This document shows, in pieces, positions 1 to 10,865 of a DNA stretch of 64,000 nt (position 1 is the stretch's first letter; each line of letters begins with the position of its first letter). The DNA lies in contig NC_081332.1 of NCBI RefSeq assembly GCF_022539665.2, positions 2,823,884-2,887,883 on the forward strand, given 5' to 3'. Made by a program: the position numbers and the translations under genes. The DNA is from Daphnia carinata. Lineage: Eukaryota > Arthropoda > Branchiopoda > Diplostraca > Daphniidae. The notes beneath the pieces are model-generated. The model had not been told where the DNA came from and searched no databases. It was given only the letters and a program-made list of their open reading frames with translations.

Positions 1-1497
1 CTTACTGAACAGACATCTGAATGCCTGATCTCGGCTTATAAATTTGGCTCCTTCGGGAAGATTCCGGAATTTACACAATTTTGCCAACGACTTGATAGCT
101 CTGCTCACTTCGCCTCAATCACCACGGAGCGCATGTTGCTTGATTTGCTCCTTGAGAGCAACTCGCATACTAAATTAGTGCAGATGGCAGGAGGCATGTT
201 CGCCGATCCTGACAAGGATCAACCTGACTGGCAAGCCTGCGTCGATAATCGCGATTGCGGTGTTTTTGTCTCCTGGGAGCCACCGTCCAAGTATTCAGCA
301 AAGCAAACCAAGTTTGAATAATTTAATATTTTACTCTGATCGCTGTTCTTGTTTGCAATTCCTAACAGAAATTCGCACGATGATATCGTGAAGACAACGT
401 TTAACGACGAAGTGAAATTCGCTCGGCTACGCAATCGTCTTGTTCACGCCCTTATTGCCACTGTTGCGCTCTCGCCGATTTGGCAGGTTGAACATTTTAT
501 GCTTTGTCGTTAGTTTTACTAAACAAGCTGCTAGCAAACTGTTGATTTTTCCAGATTGAAGTTCAAGAAACGAAAAGTAGAACGGAAAACTTGAACAATG
601 ATCAAATAGCAGAACACCCGAGGGATAAGTGTATTTTACCTAAACTGCTTCAAGAACTTGGAATTTTGTTAACTGAGTTGAAATCAGAGTCGTTGATGAG
701 CCATAGTCAGGTAAAAAGGGAATTAAAGTCATACACTACATTTGGTTTGACGATTAAACTTTGCCCGTAGTTCTCCGTGCAAAGTCCACCACCTCCAAGG
801 CTTTATTCCTACGTTGAGAACGGTTCTCTAGAACCGATTTTGATTTTGATGGATATAGTCTCAAAGGGCCAATGTCACGCGATTGGTAACGATGAAATCC
901 GACAGCTTGATAATGCCCTCAACCGCGTTGTTGACTCTGCTCAGCTGTCCGTCGCCAGCGAGGGTTTCTGGAGGAATTATGTCCGACTTGAGAGAGTTTA
1001 CAATGCAGTCGAGGTAAAGATTTGCTTGACTGATTGTAAGAGATGAAAAATAATGGATTTCTTTCAATTTACAGACATTATGTTTGTGTGTGCTGGTCAC
1101 TTCTACTATTCATGCCATAATCAAAAATAACAATGCATTAAGCAAAAAAAGAAAAAAAAAGGTGAAGCGGATAATGGCGATTCATTGAACAGAGTATGTA
1201 CCACAAATTTCCCGTTCGTGGAAGTCAGAACTTAAATCCAACTTAATAATTCAGGTAAAGCAATTTTCGACCTTGGTAAGCTGTGTAACGTCTAACATGA
1301 AAAAGATGGAAGCTCTTATTGACGAGTTAAGCGTCCAAGTGGGTGTCAGCCAGATGAAATTAACAGAATCAGATAACGAAAAAGCAGTACATGCGATCAC
1401 AGATGAAATAAACAAGAACTTGAGTCAGTCCCCCGTTTCAGAAGTGAAGAATCTAATGGTGGAAAAGTTTAAGTTGTTAGAGACATGCAACCTGTAA
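1..1497 (+). CDS. NAA25: N-alpha-acetyltransferase 25, NatB auxiliary subunit (3' part, six exons)
   Basis: This is the C-terminal 385 residues of the auxiliary (ribosome-anchoring) subunit of the NatB complex, which acetylates the N-terminus of nascent proteins starting Met-Asp/Glu/Asn/Gln (known for the family; psidin is the fly homologue). Exons read 1-311, 369-486, 555-710, 771-1013, 1075-1161 and 1255-1497. All introns are GT-AG and 57-93 nt, and the phases join without a stop. Recognition rests on the SAYKFGSFGKIPEF and TTERMLLDLLLE segments, on DNRDCGVFVSWEPP, and on a lysine-rich run near residue 304 of this part, all of which match my memory of animal NAA25. The gene enters from the left edge, so the start and TPR region are outside. 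The stop is TAA at 1495-1497. The donor at 1162 (AAG|GTGAAG) is preferred over a later GTATGT, because reading on to the later site meets a stop. Confidence 0.88.
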
Positions 1498-3084
1498 TGC
1501 GAAATACAATTTTCGTTGCATTGCTTTCCACGAGTTTGATATTCCTTTTTTTACGGATATGTGAATGCATAGTCTTCTCGACTAATGCGAGCCTTACCAT
1601 ATAAGCTCAAAAACTATAGACTCTACATAAAAACAACTTCCATTTTCGCGTTCCTTGGTTAATTTTGAATCAGAATCATATATTATCTAGATTTAATTAT
1701 ATTATTTTTTAATAGGACAAAATTTTAAGCCCGACAATATAAGGCCGGCTTTCTGTTTTTTTTCCCTTTAATTCAAAAACTATAACGCCAATTAAAAAAT
1801 ATTCCATTCCATTCTGCATCGAAAACATGTATTTTAAGCCAAATTTGAAATTTGGCACAAAATTAAAAAAATGAGAAGGCTATAGCCTTCTACAATACTA
1901 CAAATAATAACAATGAAAATTCACATAGGTAACGTTGATTTGCCAACGCCATCTCGGAGTAATATGAGTAGCATTTGCAGGCGTTACTACTGGTATACTT
2001 CATAACAGAAGCGTACTGGCGGTTTAGTACTGAACAGTCAGAACTTACAGTCCATCATATTCCATATGGTCATCTTATTCTTTGTTTATTTATTACTTAT
2101 ATTCCAATCAGAACTAATTTAATTGCTTAAATTCAATTCACGAAACGTTGATTTGGGGCTTACATGTAAAAATTTTACAATAGGCCGTTGTTTATAACAA
2201 TTCCGCCTATTGGGCTTCTTCTCTTCTCATTGCCAGTGAACGGCCAATCATCAACGACCTTTTGTGTACTGAACAACAGGCGTCTGCAAAATTCCATGCG
2301 ATGTGGAACATAGAAAGTGCTCATGTTGGAGCTGTAAAAATCCGTAACAATAATTTCTCATTTTCTTTTTTTTTTTTCGTTATGCAAGTGAGCATAGATT
2401 TTTATCTTTTACCACGTTTCTGAACTGTTGGTATATTGGTATGCAAGATGAAACTTAATTGAAAACACTTTCTACTGTGTTTCCGATGCTTGTTCCAGTG
2501 TCTTCAGTTGACCCCTAGAATCCGGGAATTAGTCACGCACATCTAATCTGACTTAAACCTTTCAGGTTGCGTGAAGGATATTACGAAAAAGAGTTAACTT
2601 TCGCCGTAGCCTTCCTAATCCAAGTGATTTTTGTCATGCCTGAAATAATGAAGGAAAAAAGTGTCAAATCAGGCTTCATCTCCGCTCAGTGACATGGACA
2701 CTGAAGAATATATTGTTGGGAAAATCTGAGGTTAGTTTGGAAATTTATCTAAATTGAATATGTTAATATAAATTTACCGTCTTGTGATTATAACAGAATC
2801 TGAAATATCATATTAGGAGAAGGATGGTGAAGTTGGGTATTTGCTGATAGGGATAGGGGTTGAATGAGAATCCTGAAAACAAGCTAAGCCAAGAGAAGAA
2901 AATTGTGAAGAAAAAAGAACTAAAGCACAGGTTTGTTTCAAATTCTTAACTAGAAGCTATGAACAGCAAGATGTTGTCAGTAAATCTATAGTTTCTACAT
3001 GTCATTATGGATGCCCAGTCTTCCAACAGGATTTGATCGAAATTTAGAGGCGGAGACAATTTTAGGAGTGAGAGATGACGGTAA
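1498..3084. other. Intergenic DNA between NAA25 and the palindrome
   Basis: AT-rich sequence with no recognisable gene. It must hold the NAA25 3' UTR. One stretch at about 2170-2440 stays open for roughly 80 codons on the + strand but matches nothing I know. A motif around 1724-1740 (AAATTTTAAGCCCGAC) recurs in inverted orientation at about 20177-20192, beyond the right palindrome arm. Confidence 0.5.
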
Positions 3085-3419
3085 CGTAACTATATAGGTA
3101 ACCGTTTTGTTTTTGTGTTCTATTAAAACTTCCCCCTGTCATTTTCAAGCAATTTTTTTTTTGTTTTTAGATAGTTGTACGGATGTGTAAAGAATGGTGG
3201 TTGCAGGTCATGAGAGCCATTCCTTTAGACAATACCTTTCCATTTTTATTGCTTTAATTTTTGTCATTTTAGCCGCTGAATGTAGCTGGAACAGAACGGA
3301 TTGGAATTTTAACGTCAAGACATCGGGCTGGTTGGACGATTAAACATCCCTCTGCGGGGACACAGACATTGTGTCTAGTTTTTATCTGTAGATAATTTTG
3401 GGATAACAACTTTGCCACG

Positions 3420-4440
3420 AATACTGTGACTTTGATAACTAGCAGTTGAACAGCCTTTCAATTCCAAACAAAAGGAGTCATGGTAATTGTATGTTTTGTA
3501 TACATCTCTGTATAAACTATCACATATCTAGATTACTCAATTGACATGACACTCTATATGGCTGGCATTGGAGTAGATAATGCTGTTCGTTTGCAGAATA
3601 TGTCACTGAGAAGGGCTTCTATTATGGTAGGAGTATCATGTTTTACTACAGGCTGACCAGAATTACAAACACATTGATTGAAAACTATCATCAATTTCAA
3701 CAATTGGTAAGTGAAATAATAATAGTAATAATATGAAATTGTAATAATATTCTAATGGTAAGTAAATACTTTGGAATTATTGTTGGGAAAGAGTGACAAT
3801 ATTTATAATATAAATTATTATTTTTTTAACAGGTTAAAAACCATTTTCTAGGCTGTTTATGGTAAAGTATATTATATATAGCTATGAATTCATGTTATCC
3901 CAACGAATTGAAAATAATTGTACTAATTTTTATCTACATTTGTCGAAGCTTTGTAAACCATAGGTTCCTATGGACATATATATACACATAGACTAACACT
4001 GTAACTTCGATAATTAACAGTTGAATAGCCTTTCAATTTCAAACAATAAGGAGTTATGGTAATTGTATGATTTGTACACATTTCTACATAACATATCACT
4101 TATCTAGATTAACTCATTGAAATGACACTTTATATGGCTGGTGTCTGAGTAATGCTGCTCAAAGTATTGTGTTTTAGGATAGACTGACCAGAATCCTACA
4201 TTGTAAACTACAGTATGGTAAATATTATGTATTTCATTAGATTCATGTGTGCTGAGGATAATTCAATAGTAATAGTAATGGGAAGAAATGATAGGTTAGT
4301 AAAATTATTTTCCAACCTATTTATGGTAAGACATATTGTGTATCAATTATGAATGTTTATTTGCCCACCTAATTGAAAATAATTGTACTTTTTACTTTGT
4401 TTAATTGTACTTTGCTTTGCTTATTTGTTAGTGATCAGAA
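3420..4440 (-). repeat. Diverged tandem duplication (left arm)
   Basis: The block at about 3420-3960 recurs at about 3995-4440. Shared landmarks include GCCTTTCAATT near 3454 and 4028, the ATATGGCTGG motif near 3556 and 4132, the GCTGACCAGAAT / ACTGACCAGAAT pair near 3651 and 4184, and GAATTGAAAATAATTGTAC-like sequence near 3905 and 4370. The copies differ by many substitutions and indels, so the duplication is much older than the near-identity of the two palindrome arms. Confidence 0.65.
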
Positions 4441-4773
4441 TTATTTTTTGGGTTAGTGTAACATTAAATAATTTAATAGTTATTCAAAGTCGAACAGTTG
4501 AAATATCAAGTAGATTCACATATGCAGGGCATACGTTAAAATAGTGTTTTGCAGGTACAAGAATTACACATACATATTTAAACTTTATTGATAAGATTTT
4601 CGATGTTTAATAATTTCTATTTACATTCAGAAGTATCCGGTTAGTAATGTGAATTAAAGGACATGACTATATGATGAATACCAGCAGTGATGAAACCTAA
4701 GAGTAGCAACAAACATAAAGTATGGTACTATAAATTTTTTAATTAATTAGTGGTACTTAACAAATTTCAATAC

Positions 4774-5078
4774 CTCATTTGAATCAGTTTGAAAGGCAGC
4801 CAGAGTAAACACGCCAGCACCTACTCACACATGGATTGAAAGGGTCGTTCCTAAAAGAAATGGAATGCTATTGGTAACAGTTTGATTTAATTAAGAATTA
4901 GTTTACTAACATAGATTTAGAACTAATTTAATTGAAGTAGAGATATCCTCTAACTTTCTACAATTAAAGAAGACAATGAAGCTAGTTAGCATAAATTCAA
5001 CTTACCTGATAAGCGAATCGATTGACGATGGTGATATAGTTGTGGTATATTTGTAGAAGCAAGACTCCGTACGAATGT
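4774..5078 (-). ncRNA. Putative spliced transcript, first two exons (left arm)
   Basis: Exon 1 is about 5006-5078, from the initiator to CAG|GTAAGT. Exon 2 is about 4774-4850, from a TTTTAG acceptor to a GAG|GTATTG donor. The ATGs present are followed quickly by stops (one reads Met-Cys-Glu-stop), so the RNA looks non-coding; a coding part further along cannot be excluded. It points away from the centre, into the tandem duplication at 3420-4440. No RNA family is recognised. Confidence 0.3.
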
Positions 5079-5101
5079 GAATATCTAGCGTCTAGACGAC
5101 G

Positions 5102-5110
5102 CCTTAAATA
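5102..5110 (-). promoter_or_regulatory. TATA-like box of an outward-facing promoter (left arm)
   Basis: On the - strand this reads TATTTAAGG. About 32-34 nt downstream is an initiator-like TTCACATTC, and 70 nt further is a strong splice donor (CAG|GTAAGT). Spacing fits an RNA polymerase II core promoter. It is the mirror of the site at 17176-17184. Confidence 0.5.
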
Positions 5111-6040
5111 CTCGCAGACACGTGTCACATTATTGCTTTCCCGGAAGTAGAGCGTAGGGTAGAGGGACCTAATTCTGAAGGTCGATAGGTTGAAGGGCAA
5201 ATTTTTATTTCCAGGTGAGCCCGAGGTTATAGCCATTCCCCATCGATTGACCCTAGGTTACTTGGTTTTTTTTATTTTCTTTTTTTTTTTTTTTTTTTTT
5301 TGCATTTTTCTTGTTTCTTTCCAAGTGCCTAAAACAGATGAAGAACCTCGGGCATACACAAAAAAGGCGAGGGGAGGGGGGATGAAGCAAAAAAGAAGCT
5401 AGAAGCTCAGTAGCTCAGTAGCTCTTTCACCTGCACGCGGTGCACTAGTGTACATTTGTTGCTTGAAATCCACGTCTAATTATTCTTAGAACTTTCGCAC
5501 GTGCAGCCAGCTTTCGCAATTTGTAGATTCATCAACTACGCATCAATAACGCACTGCATCAGCACCTGGGTTAGCCTCTGCACTGGACTTGTTTAGTTGG
5601 GTAGTACGATAAGTCTAGATGAATTAGATAAACGTAGATTAAGTTAAGGATTAGTAGGTCTAAAGTTAAGTTAAGAGTAAGGCTACTTTAAGTAAGGCGT
5701 AAGCGTAGTCCACCTCAATATGTTACCTTTGCACAACACTATCTCAGCCACTTTCTTTCACTTTTTTATGCAATTATGAACCGTAGTCGTTGTTCGCAAA
5801 CCATTTGCTTACTAAAAATCGTACATTTCAACTTTTTCACACAATTTCCACATGAACTGCCAATCCAAACAACCTCCTGATCATTATCGAACGATTAATA
5901 ACCAATTTATTTTCAGGAAATTTTTATCCAATGTAACTGTAATTTGTGTATCTGATCCTGTTAGAATTAAGATGACACTTATTGCTGATGAAATATTCAA
6001 AAGAAAAATGTTTTTTTTTTCTCTTTTGTACAATCAGGAG

Positions 6041-7783
6041 GGTAATCTCTGGGGCTGAAGAGGACACTGGACAATGAGGATCGCCGTCGCAGCCACTCTA
6101 ATATAGCCAAGGATTTTGAGGTATTTATTTAAAAATTCAGTATCTAACCATTTATTTTTATTTATTTATACCGATCTGGAAGGCAACATCTCTACCGAAG
6201 AGGACCTTTGGACAACGGCAGGATATCCGCCCAAAATTCCAAGGTATTTCAAAAATTGAAGTTCCTTACCATGTTCATTGTATTAATCTGTGTATAGGAG
6301 GGCTGGCAACACTACCGAGAAGGATTACTCGACGTCAGGGGATCGCCGCCGAAGTCGCCAACAATTGCCAGGTATAACTTAAATAATTGTAAGTGTTTAA
6401 TCGTGTTTTTTTTTATGTATTTAGGATGGTCCACATCAACACCGCGGTGGGCTACTGGACAACGAGGTTCGCTGTCGGAGCCACCAGGAACAGTCGCCAA
6501 AAATTGTGAAGTATTTATTTGAAAGTCTTAGGTTGTGAACTATGATTTTATTTTTTTTATGTATTTAGGAGGGCTTCACCGCCATCGAAGAGGATGGTGG
6601 ACATCGAGGATTGTTGCTGGAGTAAGAAGATGGTCGCAATGGATGTATCAGGTATATGTTATACACGTTAAGTAATCGTGTTTTTATTTATATATTTAGG
6701 ATGGTCCAGATCACCATCGAAGAGGGCAACTGGATAGTGACGCTCGCCGACGGAACGTTAAGTTATCAAGTATTTCATTGAAAGTTTAACCATCATTTCA
6801 TTCACCGTTAGTTTATTATTTTTTTTTTTATGTGTTCAGGAGGGTGTCATCATTGCCGAAGATGACCACTGGACAACGTGGTTCGCCGTCGTATCCACCA
6901 GGATTATCGCCCAAACTTGTCAAGTATTTAATTGAAAGTTGTATGTTTTACACCATTTTATTTTGTTTTTGTATGTATTTAGGAGGGCTCCACCACCATC
7001 GAAGAGCATACTGAGCATCGAGGATCGCCGCTGTAGCGACGAGATTGTCGGCACGGGTATTGAGGTTTTTTTAAAATACGTCTAAGTGTTAAATCACGTG
7101 TTTTGTTTTTTTATGTATCCGAGAGGGCTTCACCACCACCAAAGAGGACGCTGGAGCATCGATATCGTACCGTGGATGTTTCAGGTACATCATTTACTCG
7201 TTTAATTGTGTATTCATGTTTTTGTTTTGTAATTAGAAGGGTTCCATCACTAGACAACGAGGTTCGCCGTCGGAGCTAAAAGGATCGTCGCCCAATATTG
7301 TCAAGTATTTCATTGAAAGTTTTACGTCTTACACCATTAATTTATTTTGTTTTTTATGTGTTTACGAGGGCGCCATCGTCGCCGAAGAGGAACATTGGGC
7401 AGCGTGGTTCGCCGTGGGAGTCACCGGTATTGTCACACAAAATCGTCAGGTATTTCATTCAAAGTTATAAGTTTTACACTATGATCTCATCTTGTTTTAA
7501 TGTATTTAGGAGGCCCGCATCACCATCTGAGAGGATGCTGGACATCGAGGATCGCCGGTGGAGCAACGAGATTGTCGCAATGGATGTTTCAGGTATATTT
7601 CTTTACATGTTTATTTGCCTAACCATGTTTTTTTTATGTATTTAGGAGGGATCCGTCGTCGCTGAATAGGACTACCGGACGTCGTGGAGTGTCGTTGGAG
7701 CAACGGAAATCGCCGCCTATTCCGTCGGACACGCCCATTAGGTCGATGGGGGGAAAAAAATAGTACGGTTGAGTATTGCCTAA
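6041..7783 (+). repeat. Tandem array of exon-like units (left arm)
   Basis: About 11-13 degenerate units, each a block of roughly 70-90 bp flanked by TATTTAG-type acceptors and GTATTT or GTATAT donors, with about 55-60 bp between. Units start near 6298, 6425, 6569, 6700, 6840, 6983, 7237, 7510 and 7646, with weaker ones between. Intact units encode peptides with TTGQRGSPS or MLDIEDRRWSNEI motifs; the unit at 6840 is 84 bp (28 codons) with matching phases at both ends. The last open unit runs from 7646 to a TAA at 7781-7783. Several units contain stops or broken splice sites, so the array is either decaying or not fully coding. The family is not recognised. Confidence 0.6.
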
Positions 7784-8204
7784 TAGGCATTTTTCTACTT
7801 TATTCCATGTTACTCGTGTGTTTTACAAATGTGTTGCTCTTGTCCTTTGTTCCTTACCGTTATTTTTCCTTACGCATTACAGCTTATAGTTTTAACTCTC
7901 ACTTAGCAAGCAAATTCACTGCACCTGTACCCCACGGTTCACTCACGGTTTGTTTGCATTTTTGCACCGGGTTGGGATTAGCGAATCAGGTAATGTAGGC
8001 CTGCTTACATTGGTTTCAGGCCAAGGATTTAGTTGGTACAGGTTACTAACACTTACTACTTCTAAAAAAAAAATAAAAAAAAAAAAATCTATTTTATGTC
8101 TGCATACTCTTCTTTTTGAGTATGGTTTAGTGGCTTGAGTAACATATAAATAAAATAATAATCGCGTGCGACCGGGTTGTAAACCCCGATTTGACAACCC
8201 GACA

Positions 8205-8440
8205 AAAACGTGATGGGGCAGTAACCCTTTCAACCTGTCCCGTAGGCAAGAATGAACAACCCGCTGAACAAGAAACCGGTTCGAGCGATACGGGTTTGTG
8301 GGGCTGATTGGTCTCAGTTTTACTCAACGAAATGGATGTGTTGCAACGCTGTCTCAAACGTCTGCACAGGAGTCCTTACCTCAGTTTTTTCTGAGTGCAG
8401 AAAGTTATTCAAACCAAGGATACAGGTACATATTTGACAA
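8205..8440 (+). repeat. Diverged duplicate block, copy A (left arm)
   Basis: Aligns over about 190 bp with copy B at about 9345-9560. Shared stretches include AANAATGAAC near 8250 and 9391, GTTTTACT near 8318 and 9456, ACAACGCTGT-like sequence near 8343 and 9482, and TGCAGAAAGTT near 8396 and 9536. Copy A is interrupted in the frame that is open in copy B. Confidence 0.5.
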
Positions 8441-9344
8441 TTTCTCGATTCTTTATTTAGCATTTAATTCAGCTTTGTTTGTTTTAGAATATAAAAGACT
8501 TGAAGCGAACGGGAAGATATAGCAGAATTAAACACAATTCACGAGGACTGGCCGCAGGGTTAAAATGGTACTGAGGTATAGTTCAGCATGCGACTATACA
8601 ATACTAATATGTAAAGCCTTGACCACAGAAAACAACGGAATCTTAGAAATCCTCCTTGATCGCGGAATTCAGACCAGAATCGTGAGTTGCATTGCATTTA
8701 ATTCATTTCACTTAAAAAAAAAAATAAGCTCAGTAGCTGGTTTACCTGCAAACGATATTCATTAATGTAGATCATCGCGGCAAAAGATGGTGTAGTGATT
8801 CAGAGAATTTTCATACGCCCATGTAGTTTTCGTCTACAAGTTGGATATGTTCTTTTTTTTTGTGTACAAACTGGCTAGAATGACAAAGCTGTTAAATGAA
8901 CTAGTAATTTGTATATTGGAAAGTGGGGCATACTATGCTGCATTTAAAATTAATGCTCAGCGAAGAAAGATATTAGGGAAAGATTATTAAGAAAGGGAAT
9001 TATTCACAAAATATATCTTTCTGATTGGGTTTATTTAATACACCAGCCCAGGGGAAAGGAAATGATATTGCTAAAAATAATACAAATAATCGATGGAAAT
9101 ATATAGCACTTCTAACGAGTGGGATGGGGGATATTGGTACTTAATTAATTGTTGACTGTGATTATTGATTAATGATAAGTATATAGTTACGTCATTTCGC
9201 TGTTTAATAGTTGAACCGTATAAATCGGTATTTTAAAAATTATAGGTGTTTAGCTTATTGGAAATGTATTACAAATTAAATATGACGAACGTTAATAATA
9301 ATGACGCTTAATATTATATTGACGTAATTTTATGAATACTAATC

Positions 9345-9560
9345 GCCTCCAAAACAAATCATCGCTTGTGTTCAGGTTGCGTGTCCGATAAAAATGAACA
9401 TGGAGTTAATAAAAAACAGCTTATTACTCGCTACACAAATTGTGATCCAACGGGCGGTTTTACTAAAGAAATTAGATGTTTTACAACGCTGTTAAACATG
9501 TTTCACATAAAGCTACTGAATCCTATCCGTGACATTGCAGAAAGTTGTTAAACTGTGGCA
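9345..9560 (+). repeat. Diverged duplicate block, copy B (left arm)
   Basis: Partner of copy A. One + strand frame stays open from about 9366 to the TAA at 9549-9551 and encodes a short peptide with four cysteines (CSGC, TNCD, AESC and so on). No family is recognised and there is no good start codon, so it is reported only as a repeat. Confidence 0.45.
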
Positions 9561-10082
9561 AAACTTGTACTAAAGTTTAACATTGCATAACTCTGTCAAA
9601 ATGTAATGTTATAATATCAGTAAAAAAAATTAAACCTATCTTGCAACAAATGAAACTGTGTGATGTTAACAAATGTACACTGTCTTGTGCAAAGAAACTC
9701 TTCATAGAAAAACTGGGTGATAAAAACTTAAATTCTTGTATGTGGCTCTTGTAAATTTTGTGGGTTTTTTCCCTCATTGAATTTAATGTTTTTTTATTTT
9801 TTCTGCTGTCTGTAATGCTGTATGTGTTGTGTTTTGTTGTCTCCTTTGTCCTAGCATTTGATTTGCGAAAGATTAGGAAGTTTTAATGTAATGACGATTA
9901 TATTGTGATTTAACCTCGTGTATATTAGAAGTACCGATTTAAGTTTTCGTTTATAGTCTGTATTTTTATCACCAGGGAAACATATACATATTCATTTCAC
10001 ACAATTTATTATAACTGAAACATTTACACAATTGACACTACATACAACAACTATACACAATTTGACACCCAAAGAATTTTCC

Positions 10083-10152
10083 GTAACTATAGGGTATTGA
10101 ACCCTAATATTCGGCGTAGCTTGCCGATGCTCAACCATTGAGCTATAGTCAC
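10083..10152 (-). tRNA. tRNA-like cloverleaf (left arm copy)
   Basis: Mirror of 12121-12190, with the same fold. It lies on the - strand just inside the left arm. It has all four stems (21 base pairs) and a canonical TTCAATA T-loop, but A replaces the universal U33 and the variable loop is only four bases. It is either a tRNA-derived sequence or an unusual tRNA, not a standard decoding tRNA. Confidence 0.4.
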
Positions 10153-10201
10153 TTACAATTTCAATGTTTTATACCTTGAGTCAACGCACGAAAATATTGT
10201 A

Positions 10202-10690
10202 TAGTTAATGTTTTAATCTTGCTATACTATTTGTCAGTCTGACCAGTAAATGTATGTGTATCATGGCGTATATGTAGAGGTTCCAATTACGGTGTCAGAA
10301 GTTTGAGGTTCAAATCCAGTAAGGTATAGAAATAACAAAAAAGCATTAATTAAACGTAACAAATCTTTACTTATATTTTAACATTGCTATAGTATTTGGC
10401 AGTCTGACCAATTAATGTACTTGTATAATGGCACGTCTGTTGAAGGTCCGTCTACGATGTCAGAAGACAAAGGTTCAAATCCATTAAGAGGTAAAAAACG
10501 AAAATTTAATATACTATCTTTTATTTTAACTGTCACTCAAATATTTGAAAATGTGCAAAAGATGACGCTTCGCTATACCATTGGTTAGTCTGACCATACA
10601 TTTCAAAAATGTTATAGCATATGTGTAGAGAATCCGGCTACGGTATGAGAAGACTAGGTTTCAAATCGTAGGCATTGCTAAAGTTATCGG
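10202..10690 (+). repeat. Three tandem degenerate tRNA-like units
   Basis: Units at about 10202-10345, 10378-10500 and 10567-10690 share AGTCTGACCA and a downstream GGTTCAAATC-type motif. The first two match the Pol III B-box GGTTCAAATCC exactly; the third is GGTTTCAAATC. The second and third units exist only in the left arm; the first is mirrored at about 11936-12070. Confidence 0.55.
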
Positions 10691-10722
10691 AAAACATGCA
10701 TTAAATACTTTTATGTTTACTA
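10366..10722 (+). other. Left-arm-only block of about 355 bp
   Basis: The right arm joins directly from the equivalent of about 10365 (GTAACAAAT) to the equivalent of about 10723 (ATATTTATTGAATATG). The block contains the second and third degenerate tRNA-like units. It is either a deletion in the right arm, possibly between tandem tRNA-like copies, or a gain in the left. Confidence 0.7.
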
Positions 10723-10791
10723 TATTATATTTATTGAATATGTGTAATAGGTTGTCTAAAGATGACTTGCAAAAATGGTTGTCGGCAGAAC

Positions 10792-10865
10792 GTAACTCAT
10801 GGCTCAATTGTAGAGCATTGGCTTCGTAATTCGAATGATTAGGGATCGATCCCCAAAAGAGTTCA
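10792..10865 (+). repeat. Degenerate tRNA-like unit (left)
   Basis: The D-stem GCTC/GAGC with loop AATTGTA, an ATCGATC T-loop between GGG and CCC, and a mostly paired acceptor (GTAACTC with GAGTTCA, five of seven) are visible. The anticodon stem does not pair. It spans the point where arm identity begins to decay into the loop, and pairs with 11754-11827. Confidence 0.45.

Larger units (their letters stand above)
3174..10840 (+). repeat. Left arm of a ~16-kb inverted repeat (palindrome)
   Basis: This segment is the reverse complement of 11779-19112. Matching positions sum to about 22286 at the outer end, 22270-22273 in the middle, and about 22619 near the centre after a left-only block of about 355 bp. 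Every sizeable open frame on the + strand here (for example 7298-7645 and 9366-9551) reappears with nearly identical translation on the - strand of the other arm. Differences seen by eye are few: scattered single-base changes, homopolymer length changes, a 10-bp indel near 6200/16060, and the 355-bp block. The arms are therefore homologous but not perfect copies. Confidence 0.93.

Noticed and set aside
1141-1193. Apparent frameshift in NAA25 at a run of nine A
   Set aside because: Using the donor at 1162 keeps the frame and joins cleanly to the exon at 1255, so no frameshift is needed.
4997-5236. 80-codon open frame on the - strand (mirror 17050-17289)
   Set aside because: It spans the TATA box, initiator and first donor of the putative non-coding transcript and has no conserved protein pattern.
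7943-8357. Overlapping open frames on both strands in the left arm
   Set aside because: Both directions are equally open, include homopolymer-coded runs and have no homology I can recognise.
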